Part shown: piece after piece, positions 47,485 through 57,794 of the stretch | Layout of the letters: each line of letters starts with the position of its first letter | How positions within the stretch are numbered: position 1 is the stretch's first letter | Source of the DNA: Ignavibacteriota bacterium | GTDB lineage: Bacteria; Bacteroidota; Ignavibacteria; Ignavibacteriales; Ignavibacteriaceae | Reading direction: 5' to 3' | DNA: 64,000 nucleotides | Assembly (NCBI GenBank): GCA_013285425.1 | Contig: CP053447.1 | Coordinates: forward strand, 1,928,001-1,992,000 | Made by a program: the position numbers and the translations under genes | The notes under the pieces: model-generated | What the model was told of the DNA's origin: nothing | Seen by the model: only the letters and a program-made list of their open reading frames with translations | Databases searched by the model: none

Positions 47485-49578
47485 TTACTGCTGGAAAAAC
47501 AAATGCCGGTTATCGACAACCTTAGCATTCTCTTTAATTTCACTAACCCATTGATTTAAAAATCTCCCCCGCTTTTCCTGCATTAACGAGTTTCTGATTG
47601 CGGTACTTTGAGAGTCAAATGCTTCTTTATTAAATTCACTTCGCTTGGTTACTTTTAAGATATAATAACCGCGAGCAGCTTTTATCGGTTCAGATACAGT
47701 ATTTAATTTTAATTTTAATGCTGTATTTACAAAAGCATAATCTCTTCCAATAGATGGAATTGTACCCTGAGGAGTAAAATTGCCGGTTTGATGAACTTTA
47801 TAATTAGAGTCGATTGCAGCAGCTTTTGTTAAATCACTGCCAATCTTCTTGTAAACATCATCGGCAGTTTTTTTAAGAACTTCGAATTTTTTTTCTCTTA
47901 TTACTGCATGTTTAATCTGTTCTTTTAATTCATCAAAAGGCCTGAATTTCTCGTTTTCAATCTCAGAGATTTTTGCAACAACATAACCATTTGCAACCTT
48001 AAAAACATCACTGACTGTGTTAATACTATTTTCGAAGGCAAATTTTACTAATCTCTTATTGTTTCCTAAAGTCGGAATTGATGGAGCTTGTTCTGTAAAT
48101 AAGGGTGTTTCGCGAACAGTATAATTCATAATCTTAGCTTCAGTTTCAAAATCATTTTTTTTAGCAAGATATGAGAAATCATTTGCTGCATTAAAAATCC
48201 GGTCCCTGCTGCTTGCAGATTGTTTTACAGCGTTTACAATTTTTTCAACGATATACTTTCTGTCTGCTCTGTCCGTAACTTTAATGATGTGATAACCATA
48301 AGTAGTTTTAACCGGTTTTTGTACAACTCCCACAGCGCCTGAAAAACATGCATCTTCAAATTCCTTAACCATCATTCCTTTACTGAAATAACCAAGATCT
48401 CCGCCCTTACTTCCGCTGCCCGGATCTTGTGAAAATTCTTTAGCAAGTTTTTCAAAATTTTCACCGGCAATTAATCTCTGATAAATCTTATTAGCTTCTG
48501 CCAGATTATTTTCATCATTGCCGAATTGGTTAATCAATATATGTGAAGCTCTGACAGATATTTCATTAGTCGGAACAGAACCAAAATATTTATATAAAAC
48601 ATATCCCTGCGGAGAAGTAAAAGGTCCGACAACCTCACCAACAGAAGCTTTATGAAATGCTGAGATTGCTTCTGAAGAAAACATATTAACTGCCAAAGTG
48701 TCTTTAGAATACGGTGTTTCAGAATAGATACTAACTAATTGAGAGAAATTAGCTGTATCGTCAGCTTCAATAGAGTTTTTAACATTCAGAAGGTTCTTGT
48801 AAACCATCTGAGAATCTTCAGCAGAAGCAACATTTTGAAATAATACAAACTTCAATTTTCTTTGAGGCGGGATTTTATAAGTATTTAGATTCTTATCATA
48901 ATAAGCTTTTAAATCCCCATCAGTAATATTGACATCAGCATCTTTAATTTTATTTACATCAAAAAGAATATATTCTGCTTCAATATTGGTATTCTGATCA
49001 ATAAATCTTTTCTCAACTTCATCTTCTCCAACATTAACAGATGCAAGAACCATACTTTGCAGTTTCTGGGTAAGTTTTGATTGTCTGATGTAATCTTCAG
49101 CTTGAATCAAGGCAGCTTTATTCTGTGGATCAAAAATAGCCTGTTCATATAATTGACGATTAAAGTTTCCAAGAGAATCAACAAAGTTTTGCTTTAAGAA
49201 ATCCGGAGGATTTTCACCAAGGATAGCATCTTTTATTTCCTGATCAGTTATTGTGATACCATATTTTTTAATCAATTGGGCAAATACTTTCTGAGTAACA
49301 ATTGCATCCCATACTTGTTCTCTTATTTGGTCTATTTGTGTTTCATCAGGATCCTGACCTGTTTGCTGTTTTTGATTTTCTATCTGCTGATCAACTGCTG
49401 TCTGAAATTCCTGATAAGTTATTTCTTCACCATTTACACTACCGATATTATTATTTCTTCCACCGCCAAGTGCTTCAAGAACGTTTGAATCAGAAATAAC
49501 CATAAAAAGAACGAACAAACCGCCTACAGTAAGAATAAAGGCTGGAGCCAAACTCCTCATTTTGGCCATCATACCCAT
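47485..49578 (-). CDS. PpiD/SurA-type peptidyl-prolyl isomerase and chaperone
   Basis: A 697-residue membrane-anchored protein. A TM helix at about 13-30 (LAPAFILTVGGLFVLFMVISDS) is followed by a SurA-type chaperone region (about 45-250, SVNGEEITYQEFQTAVDQQIE). A parvulin domain sits at about 340-435 (ASHILI..FEKLAKEFSQDPGSGSKGGDLGYFSKGMMVKEFEDA). A second, more diverged parvulin-like segment and a coiled-coil C-terminal part complete it. It should help fold secreted and outer-membrane proteins in the periplasm, useful for a cell exporting many T9SS cargos. The layout matches PpiD (inner-membrane) more than SurA. Confidence 0.88.
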   Translation of the reverse strand: MGMMAKMRSLAPAFILTVGGLFVLFMVISDSNVLEALGGGRNNNIGSVNGEEITYQEFQTAVDQQIENQKQQTGQDPDETQIDQIREQVWDAIVTQKVFAQLIKKYGITITDQEIKDAILGENPPDFLKQNFVDSLGNFNRQLYEQAIFDPQNKAALIQAEDYIRQSKLTQKLQSMVLASVNVGEDEVEKRFIDQNTNIEAEYILFDVNKIKDADVNITDGDLKAYYDKNLNTYKIPPQRKLKFVLFQNVASAEDSQMVYKNLLNVKNSIEADDTANFSQLVSIYSETPYSKDTLAVNMFSSEAISAFHKASVGEVVGPFTSPQGYVLYKYFGSVPTNEISVRASHILINQFGNDENNLAEANKIYQRLIAGENFEKLAKEFSQDPGSGSKGGDLGYFSKGMMVKEFEDACFSGAVGVVQKPVKTTYGYHIIKVTDRADRKYIVEKIVNAVKQSASSRDRIFNAANDFSYLAKKNDFETEAKIMNYTVRETPLFTEQAPSIPTLGNNKRLVKFAFENSINTVSDVFKVANGYVVAKISEIENEKFRPFDELKEQIKHAVIREKKFEVLKKTADDVYKKIGSDLTKAAAIDSNYKVHQTGNFTPQGTIPSIGRDYAFVNTALKLKLNTVSEPIKAARGYYILKVTKRSEFNKEAFDSQSTAIRNSLMQEKRGRFLNQWVSEIKENAKVVDNRHLFFQQ

Positions 49579-49943
49579 AATTATAAAATCTCCGTATTAT
49601 TTAACTTGAAAAATTAAGCGGGGTAAAATAGATACATCGGGCTAAAAAAACAATTAAATTAACGCACTATCTTTTTGTCTCTTAGGAATTGAAGAAACAT
49701 TGCTGACTTGTTTTGTTGAAACCAATTTTGAAATTAAATAACAGGGATTCAGAAAAAATCATTTTTTGAGAGAAAGAGTAACATCCTGAACTTATAAATT
49801 CTGTGAATGATTATCAAGAAATCCAGCAGCAACTACTACTACATATATTTATACATTACATGCATTAAGTCAAGTAATAATTTGACTTTATGAATCGTCA
49901 AGGGTATTTTTTGTAATATATATTTTTAGAAAGAGGTAAAAAA
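49579..49943. other. Divergent intergenic region
   Basis: About 365 bases between the PpiD-like gene (minus) and the Crp/Fnr gene (plus). It must hold promoters for both. I see no open frame, strong hairpin or clear Crp-type dyad. A GA-rich ribosome site AAGAGG lies at 49931-49936, seven bases before the TTG start of the Crp/Fnr gene. Confidence 0.5.
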
Positions 49944-50627
49944 TTGTTAAGTAATATCGAATTTCTGTCAAATGTTCCAATTTTTTCAGAATTAGAAGAA
50001 GAAACCCTTGAAAAGATTGCTAAATCAGGTGTCATTCAATCATTTAAAAAAAATTCTATCATCCTGAATGAAGAAGATACAGGATCGGCTTTCTTTGTAA
50101 TTGCTGAAGGGAAAGTAAAAATTTCCAGATCAAGTAATGACGATAAAGAAGTAATTCTGGCAATGCTTAATGAATCAGATTTCTTTGGTGAAATGTCTTT
50201 ACTTGATGGCATGTCAAGGTCTGCAACCGTAACAGCCGTTGAGGATTCAAAATTATTTATTATTCAAAGAGCAGAATTTTTGGATCTGCTTTTTAAATTT
50301 CCGGATGTATCAGTTGCACTTTTAACTGAATTAACAAAAAGACTGAGAGCTGCAACCTTAAAGATAAAAGCATTATCTTTAAAAGATGCTGAAGGCAAAG
50401 TTGCAACAGTTCTACTCCAGATTGCAGATGAAATAGGTAAAATAAGACAAGGTATTGTAGAAATTGACCACCTGCCTTATCAACAGGAGCTGGCTAATAT
50501 GGCTGGTACATCAAGAGAAACAATTTCCAGAACTTTACACTCTTTTGCAAAAAAAGGTTTGGTTGAACTGGATGGTTCCAGATTAAGAATTATCGATTAT
50601 GAAAAATTCAAAGAGATGTTTCACTGA
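49944..50627 (+). CDS. Crp/Fnr-family transcription regulator
   Basis: A 227-residue DNA-binding regulator. The cyclic-nucleotide-type beta-roll covers about 10-120 (VPIFSELEEETLEKIAKSG, GSAFFVIAEGKVKI, GEMSLLDGMSRSATVTAVEDS). The helix-turn-helix near 185-205 has YQQELANMAGTSRETISRTLHSFAKKGLVEL, the Crp type. It begins at TTG with AAGAGG seven bases before. No cysteine cluster for an Fe-S centre is visible, so it is Crp-like and not Fnr-like. Ligand and targets unknown. It is followed after 3 bases by a phosphoesterase gene, likely in the same transcript. Confidence 0.9.
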   Translation: MLSNIEFLSNVPIFSELEEETLEKIAKSGVIQSFKKNSIILNEEDTGSAFFVIAEGKVKISRSSNDDKEVILAMLNESDFFGEMSLLDGMSRSATVTAVEDSKLFIIQRAEFLDLLFKFPDVSVALLTELTKRLRAATLKIKALSLKDAEGKVATVLLQIADEIGKIRQGIVEIDHLPYQQELANMAGTSRETISRTLHSFAKKGLVELDGSRLRIIDYEKFKEMFH

Positions 50628-50630
50628 TTT

Positions 50631-51461
50631 ATGAGTGTACGGGTCGATCTACATATGCATTCAAAATATTCTGATGGACAGCATACACCGGAAGAATTAA
50701 TTTTGAAAGTTAAAGAGGCAGGGATTGATGTAATCAGCATAACTGACCATGATACAGTTGATGGTGTTTTTGAAGCAATAGAAATTGGAAAAATGTCCGG
50801 TGTCGAGGTGATACCGGGTTTGGAAATCAGCTCAGATATCAGAGACCGTGAAGTTCATATACTTGCATATTTTTTTGATCCGGCAAATAAAGAACTCGGT
50901 GAGTATCTTAAATTTTTCAGAGCCGAAAGAATAAAACGTGCTATCAGGATAATAGAAAAGCTTAATACTCTTGGCTTACATCTAACGATTGAAGACGTTA
51001 TGAGCATTGCAAAGAACTCAGTAGTTGGCAGACCACATATTGCAAAAGCTATGGTATTGAAAGGATTAGTTAGCAACTATTTTGAAGCTTTTAGTAAATA
51101 TATCGGCAATGGATGCCCAGCGTATGAAAGAAAAGTTCATGTATCACCCAGAAGCGCATTTAAAATTATCAGCGATGCAGGTGGTTTATCTTTTATTGCA
51201 CATCCCGGTCCTTTACCAGATAATATTATGGTTGAACTTATTGAAGCTGGTTTAGATGGAATTGAAGTTATTCACCCATCTAATCTGCCTCATCAGGTTA
51301 AGCATTACAGAGGAATAGTAAATGAGTATTTTTTACTTGAAAGCGGCGGTTCAGATTTTCATGGCGGAGACAGAAACGATTACAATAATTTGGGTAAATA
51401 CTGCGTACCTTACTCAAGAGTTGAAGCTATGCGTAAACAAATAATAAGAAATTCAGCTTAA
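50631..51461 (+). CDS. PHP-domain phosphoesterase (RNase AM/YciV-like)
   Basis: A 276-residue PHP-fold metal phosphoesterase. DLHMHSKYSDG at the start gives the first metal ligands, SITDHDT the next, IPGLEISS the next, and SFIAHPG and SGGSDFHG the last ones. The layout resembles YciV/TrpH, which removes mononucleotides from RNA 5' ends or hydrolyses 3',5'-bisphosphonucleotides. It follows the Crp/Fnr gene by 3 bases. Substrate is inferred from family only. Confidence 0.88.
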   Translation: MSVRVDLHMHSKYSDGQHTPEELILKVKEAGIDVISITDHDTVDGVFEAIEIGKMSGVEVIPGLEISSDIRDREVHILAYFFDPANKELGEYLKFFRAERIKRAIRIIEKLNTLGLHLTIEDVMSIAKNSVVGRPHIAKAMVLKGLVSNYFEAFSKYIGNGCPAYERKVHVSPRSAFKIISDAGGLSFIAHPGPLPDNIMVELIEAGLDGIEVIHPSNLPHQVKHYRGIVNEYFLLESGGSDFHGGDRNDYNNLGKYCVPYSRVEAMRKQIIRNSA

Positions 51462-51703
51462 CATTATTGTTATTTAATATTATTGGAAAACGATGGGATC
51501 ATTCAAAGAGTTTACTTGCTATGAAAGTAATAGATATAGAAGTTTGAATCCGGTTATATCTTAACTTAATCAGGCTGATTTCCTTGCTTGCAGAGTGAGA
51601 TTTTTCCACTTTTAATAAATCCAAATAATTATATTTTAACATCAACAATATTTAAACTGATATAGATATAACATCTACTGCATAAACAAGTCTGGAAATA
51701 AAA

Positions 51704-53929
51704 ATGAAAATAATTATATCAATTGTTGTTTTGTTGATTCTTTTTCCGATTACTTTTGCACAACAACAGACTAATTGGCAAAACTATGCTAATATGGAAA
51801 ACATTAATGCTATTACAATTGTAGAAAATGGAGTTTGGGCAGTAACAAGCGGCGGAGCATTTTATTATAATTTTGCAGAGAACAGTTACAAAACTTATAA
51901 TAAGTCTGAAGGTTTATTAGGCAGAAATATATTTTCTGTTGCAATTGATCATAATAATAAAGTATGGTTCGGAAGTGCCAACGGAACTATTGATATTTAT
52001 AATCCGCAAAACAGCAGTTTCAGGTCAATCCTTGATATCTTTAACTCAGATAAGACTAACAAATCAATAAATAATATAACTGCACATGGTGATAGTATAT
52101 TTATTTCAACTGATTTTGGAATTTCAGTCATTGATGCGAACAATTTTTTCTTTTATGATACTTACTTCAAGTTTGGGTCCTTTACATCAAACATAAAAGT
52201 TAATCATACTTTAATTACGGACCTGATTTATGCTGCAACACAAGAAGGTGTAGCGATACAGAAACCCGGTGCAGTCAATCTTTCTGCTCCTGAATCATGG
52301 AATGTTTACAATCAAAACAATGGATTACCGCCCGGGGCAGTAAACAAGCTGGTCTTTTATAATGGTAATCTTTTAGCTGCTACAAATCTTGGATTATCTG
52401 TTTTTAACGGAAGTATATGGCAAACATATCTTGGGATTGCAAGTATCAAAATTATTGATATGATAGTTGAAGGTTCAAATTTATATCTGCTTACTCCGAA
52501 CAAAGTTTTTTTATATGATGGAAATATTTTAAGTGAGATTAAGAATGTAAATGGAAATCCAACCAGATTAGCTTATTCGTCTGCCAATGGTTTAATTATC
52601 TCATCCAATATTGGAATACAAACAGATTCGGGGTTACTTTTCCCTAATGGTCCGGCAGCAAATCAATTTCCTTATATGATAGTTGACAAAACAGGTAATC
52701 TGTGGTCTGCAAGCGGAAAGGATATTTCAGGGAAAGGGTTATATAAATTTGATGGATTAACCTGGGAAACATATAACACAACAAATCATCCTGAACTTTT
52801 TACAAATGCATACTATTCCGTTTTTTGTTCGAGTGATAATACTATTTATGCAGGTAGTTGGGGAGAAGGTTTTGTTAAAATTAATTCTAATGGAATAATC
52901 AGATATCACTCCGATAATACTCCAATGGTTGGTATAAACCAAAATAATAAATATGTTGTTGTCCCGGCATTTGCTGAGGATTCAAAAAGTAATCTGTGGA
53001 TTTTAAATTTAAGACCAGCTGATAAAAAATCACTTTATCTTTTATCCAAGGATAGTGTTTGGTATAGCTTTCAAAACCCTGTTGAACAATATGGAGAATA
53101 TAGTGAGTTCAAAAATCTCGTTATCGATAATTTTGGAACCAAATGGTATCTGATGACAAACGGCGGAAGCCTGGGTTTATATTACTTTAATGAAAAAGGA
53201 ACTTACAACGATAACTCAGATGATAGTTTTGGTTTTCTGAGTACTGTAAAAGGGTTAACAAGCAATAATGTTTTAAGTCTTGCTGTTGATAGGCGCGGTG
53301 ATCTTTGGGTAGGAACAAATTTGGGAGTCAATATAATTACAAATCCCGGTGTTGTTTTAAATTCAAATAATCCTCAATTCAAAATCAGTACATCTTTTTC
53401 TGTCAGACAGCAAACAATTAACGCAATGGTAGTTGATCCATTGAATCAAAAATGGTTAGGAACAAATCAAGGATTAATGCTATTAAATTCAGATGGAACA
53501 CAGCTTTTAAAAGCATTGGATTCAAAAAATAGTCCGCTTCCTTCTGATGTAATTACCAGTTTAGCTATTGATGAAAAAACCGGTAGAATATATGTAGGTA
53601 CCGATGAAGGTTTAACTTACTTCGATACACCGTCCATCTTGCCTGTTGAAAGTTTTAGCGGATTAACAATTTTCCCAAATCCACTTAAGTTAAACAATGA
53701 ACCCAAGCTCGTTACCATTGACGGGTTGATAAGAAATTCTGATATTAAAATTATTTCTGTTTCAGGAGTGCTTATCAGGCAGTTTTCATCACCCGGCGGC
53801 AGAACTGCTTTTTGGGATGGAAGAGATGAGAATGGAAATCTTGTAAACAGCGGAGTTTATATTGTTATCGCTTTTGATCAGGAAGGCAACAGTGTAGAAA
53901 CCGGGAAAATCGCAGTTATAAGGGAATAG
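51704..53929 (+). CDS. Secreted two-component-type propeller protein with C-terminal FlgD-like domain
   Basis: A 741-residue exported protein. A signal peptide (1-20) is followed by many short blade repeats of the two-component-regulator-propeller type (WxNYANMENINAIT, GLLGRNIFSVAIDHNNKVWFGSANG, LWVGTNLGVNIIT). These should fold as one or two seven-bladed propellers. The C-terminal region (about 655-741) has VESFSGLTIFPNPLKL and SGVLIRQFSSPGGRTAFWDGRDENG, a FlgD/T9SS-type end. Proteins of this class occur as surface or PorZ-like T9SS factors. It lies 12 bases before the ABC-F gene. Confidence 0.82.
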   Translation: MKIIISIVVLLILFPITFAQQQTNWQNYANMENINAITIVENGVWAVTSGGAFYYNFAENSYKTYNKSEGLLGRNIFSVAIDHNNKVWFGSANGTIDIYNPQNSSFRSILDIFNSDKTNKSINNITAHGDSIFISTDFGISVIDANNFFFYDTYFKFGSFTSNIKVNHTLITDLIYAATQEGVAIQKPGAVNLSAPESWNVYNQNNGLPPGAVNKLVFYNGNLLAATNLGLSVFNGSIWQTYLGIASIKIIDMIVEGSNLYLLTPNKVFLYDGNILSEIKNVNGNPTRLAYSSANGLIISSNIGIQTDSGLLFPNGPAANQFPYMIVDKTGNLWSASGKDISGKGLYKFDGLTWETYNTTNHPELFTNAYYSVFCSSDNTIYAGSWGEGFVKINSNGIIRYHSDNTPMVGINQNNKYVVVPAFAEDSKSNLWILNLRPADKKSLYLLSKDSVWYSFQNPVEQYGEYSEFKNLVIDNFGTKWYLMTNGGSLGLYYFNEKGTYNDNSDDSFGFLSTVKGLTSNNVLSLAVDRRGDLWVGTNLGVNIITNPGVVLNSNNPQFKISTSFSVRQQTINAMVVDPLNQKWLGTNQGLMLLNSDGTQLLKALDSKNSPLPSDVITSLAIDEKTGRIYVGTDEGLTYFDTPSILPVESFSGLTIFPNPLKLNNEPKLVTIDGLIRNSDIKIISVSGVLIRQFSSPGGRTAFWDGRDENGNLVNSGVYIVIAFDQEGNSVETGKIAVIRE

Positions 53930-53940
53930 TCGAATCTGTA

Positions 53941-55896
53941 ATGATTGATCTTGTAAATATCTCTTTACAATTCAATGGTAAGTATCTCTTCAAGGATGTT
54001 AATTATAAAATCGCATCAGGGGATAAAATCTCGCTTGTAGGAGCAAACGGTACCGGCAAATCATCACTTCTTAAAATCATAAATGGTTCTCTTCAACCAG
54101 AATCCGGTGAAGTATTAAAACAAAAAAGAATATCGATTGGATATCTTCCACAGGAACATGTTACACATTCCGGTAATTCTTTACTTGATGAGGCTTCTTC
54201 AGCGCTAAGTGATATTGTTGAACTTACTAATAAAGAAAAAGAAATAACAAATGCACTTAATGCTCCGGAGCTTTCTGATGAAGAAAAAATGGATCTTGTT
54301 CATCAACTTGGCGAAGTGCATCATATTCTTGAAGGAATGGATTCATATTCTGTACAATCAAAAGTTGAAAAGATTTTAATAGGATTAGGTTTTGAAGAAT
54401 CAGATTTTAGCCGTTTGACTGATGAGTTTTCTGGCGGCTGGCAAATGAGAATTGCTTTAGCAAAAATTCTTATTTCACAAAATGATATACTTCTATTGGA
54501 TGAACCGACTAATCATCTTGATATTGATTCGCTTGAATGGCTGATCAGTTTCTTAAAAACATATAAGGGCGGTTTACTGATTGTATCACACGATAAAAAT
54601 TTTGTTAATCAGGTTACTAACAGAACTTTGGAAATTTTTCTTGGCAAGTTCTTTACTTTCAAAGGTGATTACGATGCCTACCTTAGATATAAAACCGAGC
54701 GGGATGAATTAGCTGTTCAACAATTTGAACAACAACAAAATAAAATTAAAGAAACTGAAAGATTCATTGAGCGCTTCAGATATAAAGCTACAAAAGCAAG
54801 ACAAGTTCAAAGCAGAATAAAACAACTTGAAAAAATAGAGTTGGTTGAACTGCCGGAAACAAATTCAAAGATTAATATTAAATTCCCACAACCCACTTTA
54901 AGTGGAAGAACTCCAATAAAATTAAACAGAATTTTCAAATCATACGGTGATAAAAAAGTTTTTGAAGCAGTTGATTTTGAAATTGAAAGAGGCGAGAAAA
55001 TTGCATTTGTAGGACCAAATGGAGCAGGTAAATCTACACTCGCTAAAATCATTGCCGGTGTGATTGATTATAATTCAGGCGAAAGAATTATCGGACATAA
55101 CACAATAATTTCATACTATGCCCAGGATGTTGCAGATAATCTTGACCCTGAACTTGAAATTATTGAGACTGTTGATGGAATTGCAGAAGAAAAAACTCTT
55201 GGTCAGTTACGGTCATTGCTTGGTTCTTTTTTGTTTACAGGTGACGATGTATTTAAAAAAGTCGGAGTCCTTTCCGGTGGTGAAAAAAGCCGTGTTGCCC
55301 TTTGCAAAATCCTGCTTACAAAATCAAATTTTATCATACTTGATGAGCCAACAAACCATCTTGATTATAATTCAAAACTCATACTGCAAAAGGCATTAGT
55401 TGATTTTAATGGTACTTTGATTCTTGTTTCACACGATATAGATTTCTTAAGACCAATTGTTACAAAAGTTGTTGATATCAGAAAAGGTAATCTTAAAACC
55501 TACTTAGGCGGTATTGATTACTTTATGGAAAAAAGAGAGCATGCAGCTTTTGATAGAGATGATACAGTTAAGACAAAAAAAGACAAAAATGAATTATCTG
55601 TAACAAATCGAAAGGATCAGAAAAGAATTGAAGCTGAACTTCGACAGCAAAAGCATCAGGCAACCAAAGATATAGTAAAGGAAATTTCTAAAATTGAAAG
55701 TCTGATTGAAACTTATGAAAACAAAATAAAAGAGTTAGAAAGAAAATTAGCTGACCCGGTTATCTATTCAAAAGGAGAAACTGCAAAAGAAACGACTAAA
55801 TATTTTAATCAGACAAAGTCTGATCTTGAGTTCGCAATGAAGAAATGGGAAGAACTGAATGAGAAATTAATTAAGATAGAATCCCAATTCACTTAA
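53941..55896 (+). CDS. ABC-F type ATPase (ribosome-associated, Uup/EttA-like)
   Basis: A 651-residue protein with two ABC ATPase domains on one chain and no TM segments. The first has Walker A GANGTGKSS, signature FSGGWQMR and LLLDEPTNHLD. The second has GPNGAGKST, LSGGEKSR and IILDEPTNHLD. A linker of about 80 charged residues joins them (P-site tRNA interaction motif), and a C-terminal coiled coil at about 560-650 is Uup-like. Members act on translating ribosomes. Its stop overlaps that of the convergent ROK gene by 4 bases. Confidence 0.93.
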   Translation: MIDLVNISLQFNGKYLFKDVNYKIASGDKISLVGANGTGKSSLLKIINGSLQPESGEVLKQKRISIGYLPQEHVTHSGNSLLDEASSALSDIVELTNKEKEITNALNAPELSDEEKMDLVHQLGEVHHILEGMDSYSVQSKVEKILIGLGFEESDFSRLTDEFSGGWQMRIALAKILISQNDILLLDEPTNHLDIDSLEWLISFLKTYKGGLLIVSHDKNFVNQVTNRTLEIFLGKFFTFKGDYDAYLRYKTERDELAVQQFEQQQNKIKETERFIERFRYKATKARQVQSRIKQLEKIELVELPETNSKINIKFPQPTLSGRTPIKLNRIFKSYGDKKVFEAVDFEIERGEKIAFVGPNGAGKSTLAKIIAGVIDYNSGERIIGHNTIISYYAQDVADNLDPELEIIETVDGIAEEKTLGQLRSLLGSFLFTGDDVFKKVGVLSGGEKSRVALCKILLTKSNFIILDEPTNHLDYNSKLILQKALVDFNGTLILVSHDIDFLRPIVTKVVDIRKGNLKTYLGGIDYFMEKREHAAFDRDDTVKTKKDKNELSVTNRKDQKRIEAELRQQKHQATKDIVKEISKIESLIETYENKIKELERKLADPVIYSKGETAKETTKYFNQTKSDLEFAMKKWEELNEKLIKIESQFT

Positions 55897-56870
55897 AACT
55901 TACTGCCAAAATATTCTTCTGCCAAAGCAAGCCCGCCATAAATAGCGGCATCATCACCTAACTTAGAGGTAACAATTTTTACTCCCCTGCCTGAAACACT
56001 AAAAACCTGCTTCTTAAATTCTACTTTGATTATTGGAAGCATAAAATCACCCAACGCTTCTATTACCCCGCCGCCTAACACTATCAAATCAAAATTCATT
56101 AAACTGCAGACACTTCCCAAAACTTCTCCAATTACTTTGCTGGCATCAGTTATTCGTTTTATAGTAACTCTGTCGCCCTTTAAAACCGCATTCTGTAATT
56201 CACTGCTTTTAATTCTTTGTCCTGACTTGATAAGTTCTGAAAGAATGCTTTTCTTTTTTAATTTTTTAACATCGTGCTCTATTTGATTAACAATTGCTGT
56301 TCTGCTTGCAATTGCCTCAAAACAACCTTTCTTACCGCAGCCGCACATTGGTCCGCTTTTTTGTACAAGAACGTGTCCTATTTCGCCGGCAACAAAAGTG
56401 GAGCCGCGATATAATTTATTATTTATAACAATACCACCGCCTATACCAGTGCCTATAAAAACCGCGAGCATATTATTTGAATTTTTTCCTATCCCAAAAT
56501 TTTTAATTCCAAGTGCACCAAGATTAACATCGTTTTCCAGCAATACAGGATATGGAATTAATTTCTGCAGTTCTGCTTTCATTCTGAAATTTTTTATTCC
56601 GAGATTTGGTGCTAATCCTATTACTCCTGTATTTGGATTTACTGATCCGGGAACACCAAGACAGACAGCAGCTATATTATTTCTTTTTAACTTAGATGAT
56701 TTAACTACTTTATGAATTAGTTCAGCAACATCTTTAACATATACTTTTGTTCCACTGTTAATATTTGTTGGTCGCTTTTGTCTGGCTACAATCCCCTTTT
56801 TTGAATTTATAACCGAAGCAAGGATTTTTGTGCCTCCCATATCTACACTGACTACAAATTTTTCCGGCAT
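55893..56870 (-). CDS. ROK-family sugar kinase
   Basis: A 325-residue ROK protein, a kinase for glucose or another hexose. Motifs are VDMGGTKI (ATP phosphate loop), ENDVNLGALG (catalytic Asp), GTGIGGGIVI, and the zinc cluster CGCGKKGCFEAIAS that defines ROK proteins. GSVCSLMNFDLIVLGGG near the end is typical. No helix-turn-helix is present, so it is a kinase and not a repressor. Its promoter region is shared with rsmA, 121 bases away. Glucokinase is the most likely activity. Confidence 0.9.
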   Translation of the reverse strand: MPEKFVVSVDMGGTKILASVINSKKGIVARQKRPTNINSGTKVYVKDVAELIHKVVKSSKLKRNNIAAVCLGVPGSVNPNTGVIGLAPNLGIKNFRMKAELQKLIPYPVLLENDVNLGALGIKNFGIGKNSNNMLAVFIGTGIGGGIVINNKLYRGSTFVAGEIGHVLVQKSGPMCGCGKKGCFEAIASRTAIVNQIEHDVKKLKKKSILSELIKSGQRIKSSELQNAVLKGDRVTIKRITDASKVIGEVLGSVCSLMNFDLIVLGGGVIEALGDFMLPIIKVEFKKQVFSVSGRGVKIVTSKLGDDAAIYGGLALAEEYFGSKF

Positions 56871-56991
56871 TAAATCTCCTGTTAATATTTTAAAAGTCCG
56901 TACAAAAACTATTTGATATTCTTTTCTTATACAAACGGTTTACATGATTAAAAAATAAATACTTATTTTTTGTTATAGAGTAATTGAAATT

Positions 56992-57780
56992 ATGAGTAAA
57001 ATAATACCATTAAAGCGTTTTGGTCAAAACTATCTGCAGGATCAAAATATAATCAGGAAGATCATTTCTGAAATTAAACCTAAAGAAAATGATGTTATAA
57101 TTGAAATTGGGCCCGGAGAAGGAGCACTTACTCAATATTTAGTTGACTATAATTCAGCTTTTTATGCAGTAGAAATTGATAAAAGAGTAATTGATAATCT
57201 GACAAACCGATTTAGTGAAATAAAAATCATTCAACAGGATTTTCTTGAAATTGACTTGCCGGATATTTTTCAGGAGAATAAAAATAAAATCAGGATTGTT
57301 GGAAATATCCCGTATAACATCACATCGCCGATTATCTTTAAACTATTTGATAACAATACAATTATCGAAGATGCTGTCTTAATGGTTCAGTATGAAGTTG
57401 CAAAAAGAATGACTGCAAAAACCGGTACTAAAGATTACGGAATTCTCTCAGTATTATTAAACTACTTCGGTAAATCGGAGTTAGCATTTAAAGTATCCAG
57501 AAATGTATTTTACCCGAAACCAAATGTTGATTCGGCAGTAGTTCATCTTTATTTTGATGAAAAAAGAACAGACACTGAGTTTAACTCAATATTTAAATCT
57601 GTAGTAAAATCATCATTCGGAAACAGAAGAAAAATACTAAAAAATTCCCTAAGCAATAGTATATTTGCTGATATAGATTTCAGCGGGTGCAGTATTGATT
57701 TATCAAATCGTGCAGAGCAGCTTAATGTTGATGACTTTATTAATCTCGCAAAGTTTGTTCAACAAAATAAATCCGGATGA
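56992..57780 (+). CDS. rsmA: 16S rRNA dimethyladenosine transferase
   Basis: A 262-residue methyltransferase (KsgA) that dimethylates the two adjacent adenines of helix 45 in 16S rRNA. Motifs are RFGQNYLQDQNI at the start, the SAM site IEIGPGEGALT, and NIPYNITSPIIFKLF, where NxPY positions the target adenine. The C-terminal domain has FYPKPNVDSAVVHL and RRKILKNSLSN. It starts divergently from the ROK gene and is followed by a PAP2 gene after 14 bases. Confidence 0.95.
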   Translation: MSKIIPLKRFGQNYLQDQNIIRKIISEIKPKENDVIIEIGPGEGALTQYLVDYNSAFYAVEIDKRVIDNLTNRFSEIKIIQQDFLEIDLPDIFQENKNKIRIVGNIPYNITSPIIFKLFDNNTIIEDAVLMVQYEVAKRMTAKTGTKDYGILSVLLNYFGKSELAFKVSRNVFYPKPNVDSAVVHLYFDEKRTDTEFNSIFKSVVKSSFGNRRKILKNSLSNSIFADIDFSGCSIDLSNRAEQLNVDDFINLAKFVQQNKSG

Positions 57781-57794
57781 TATTATACTAAGAG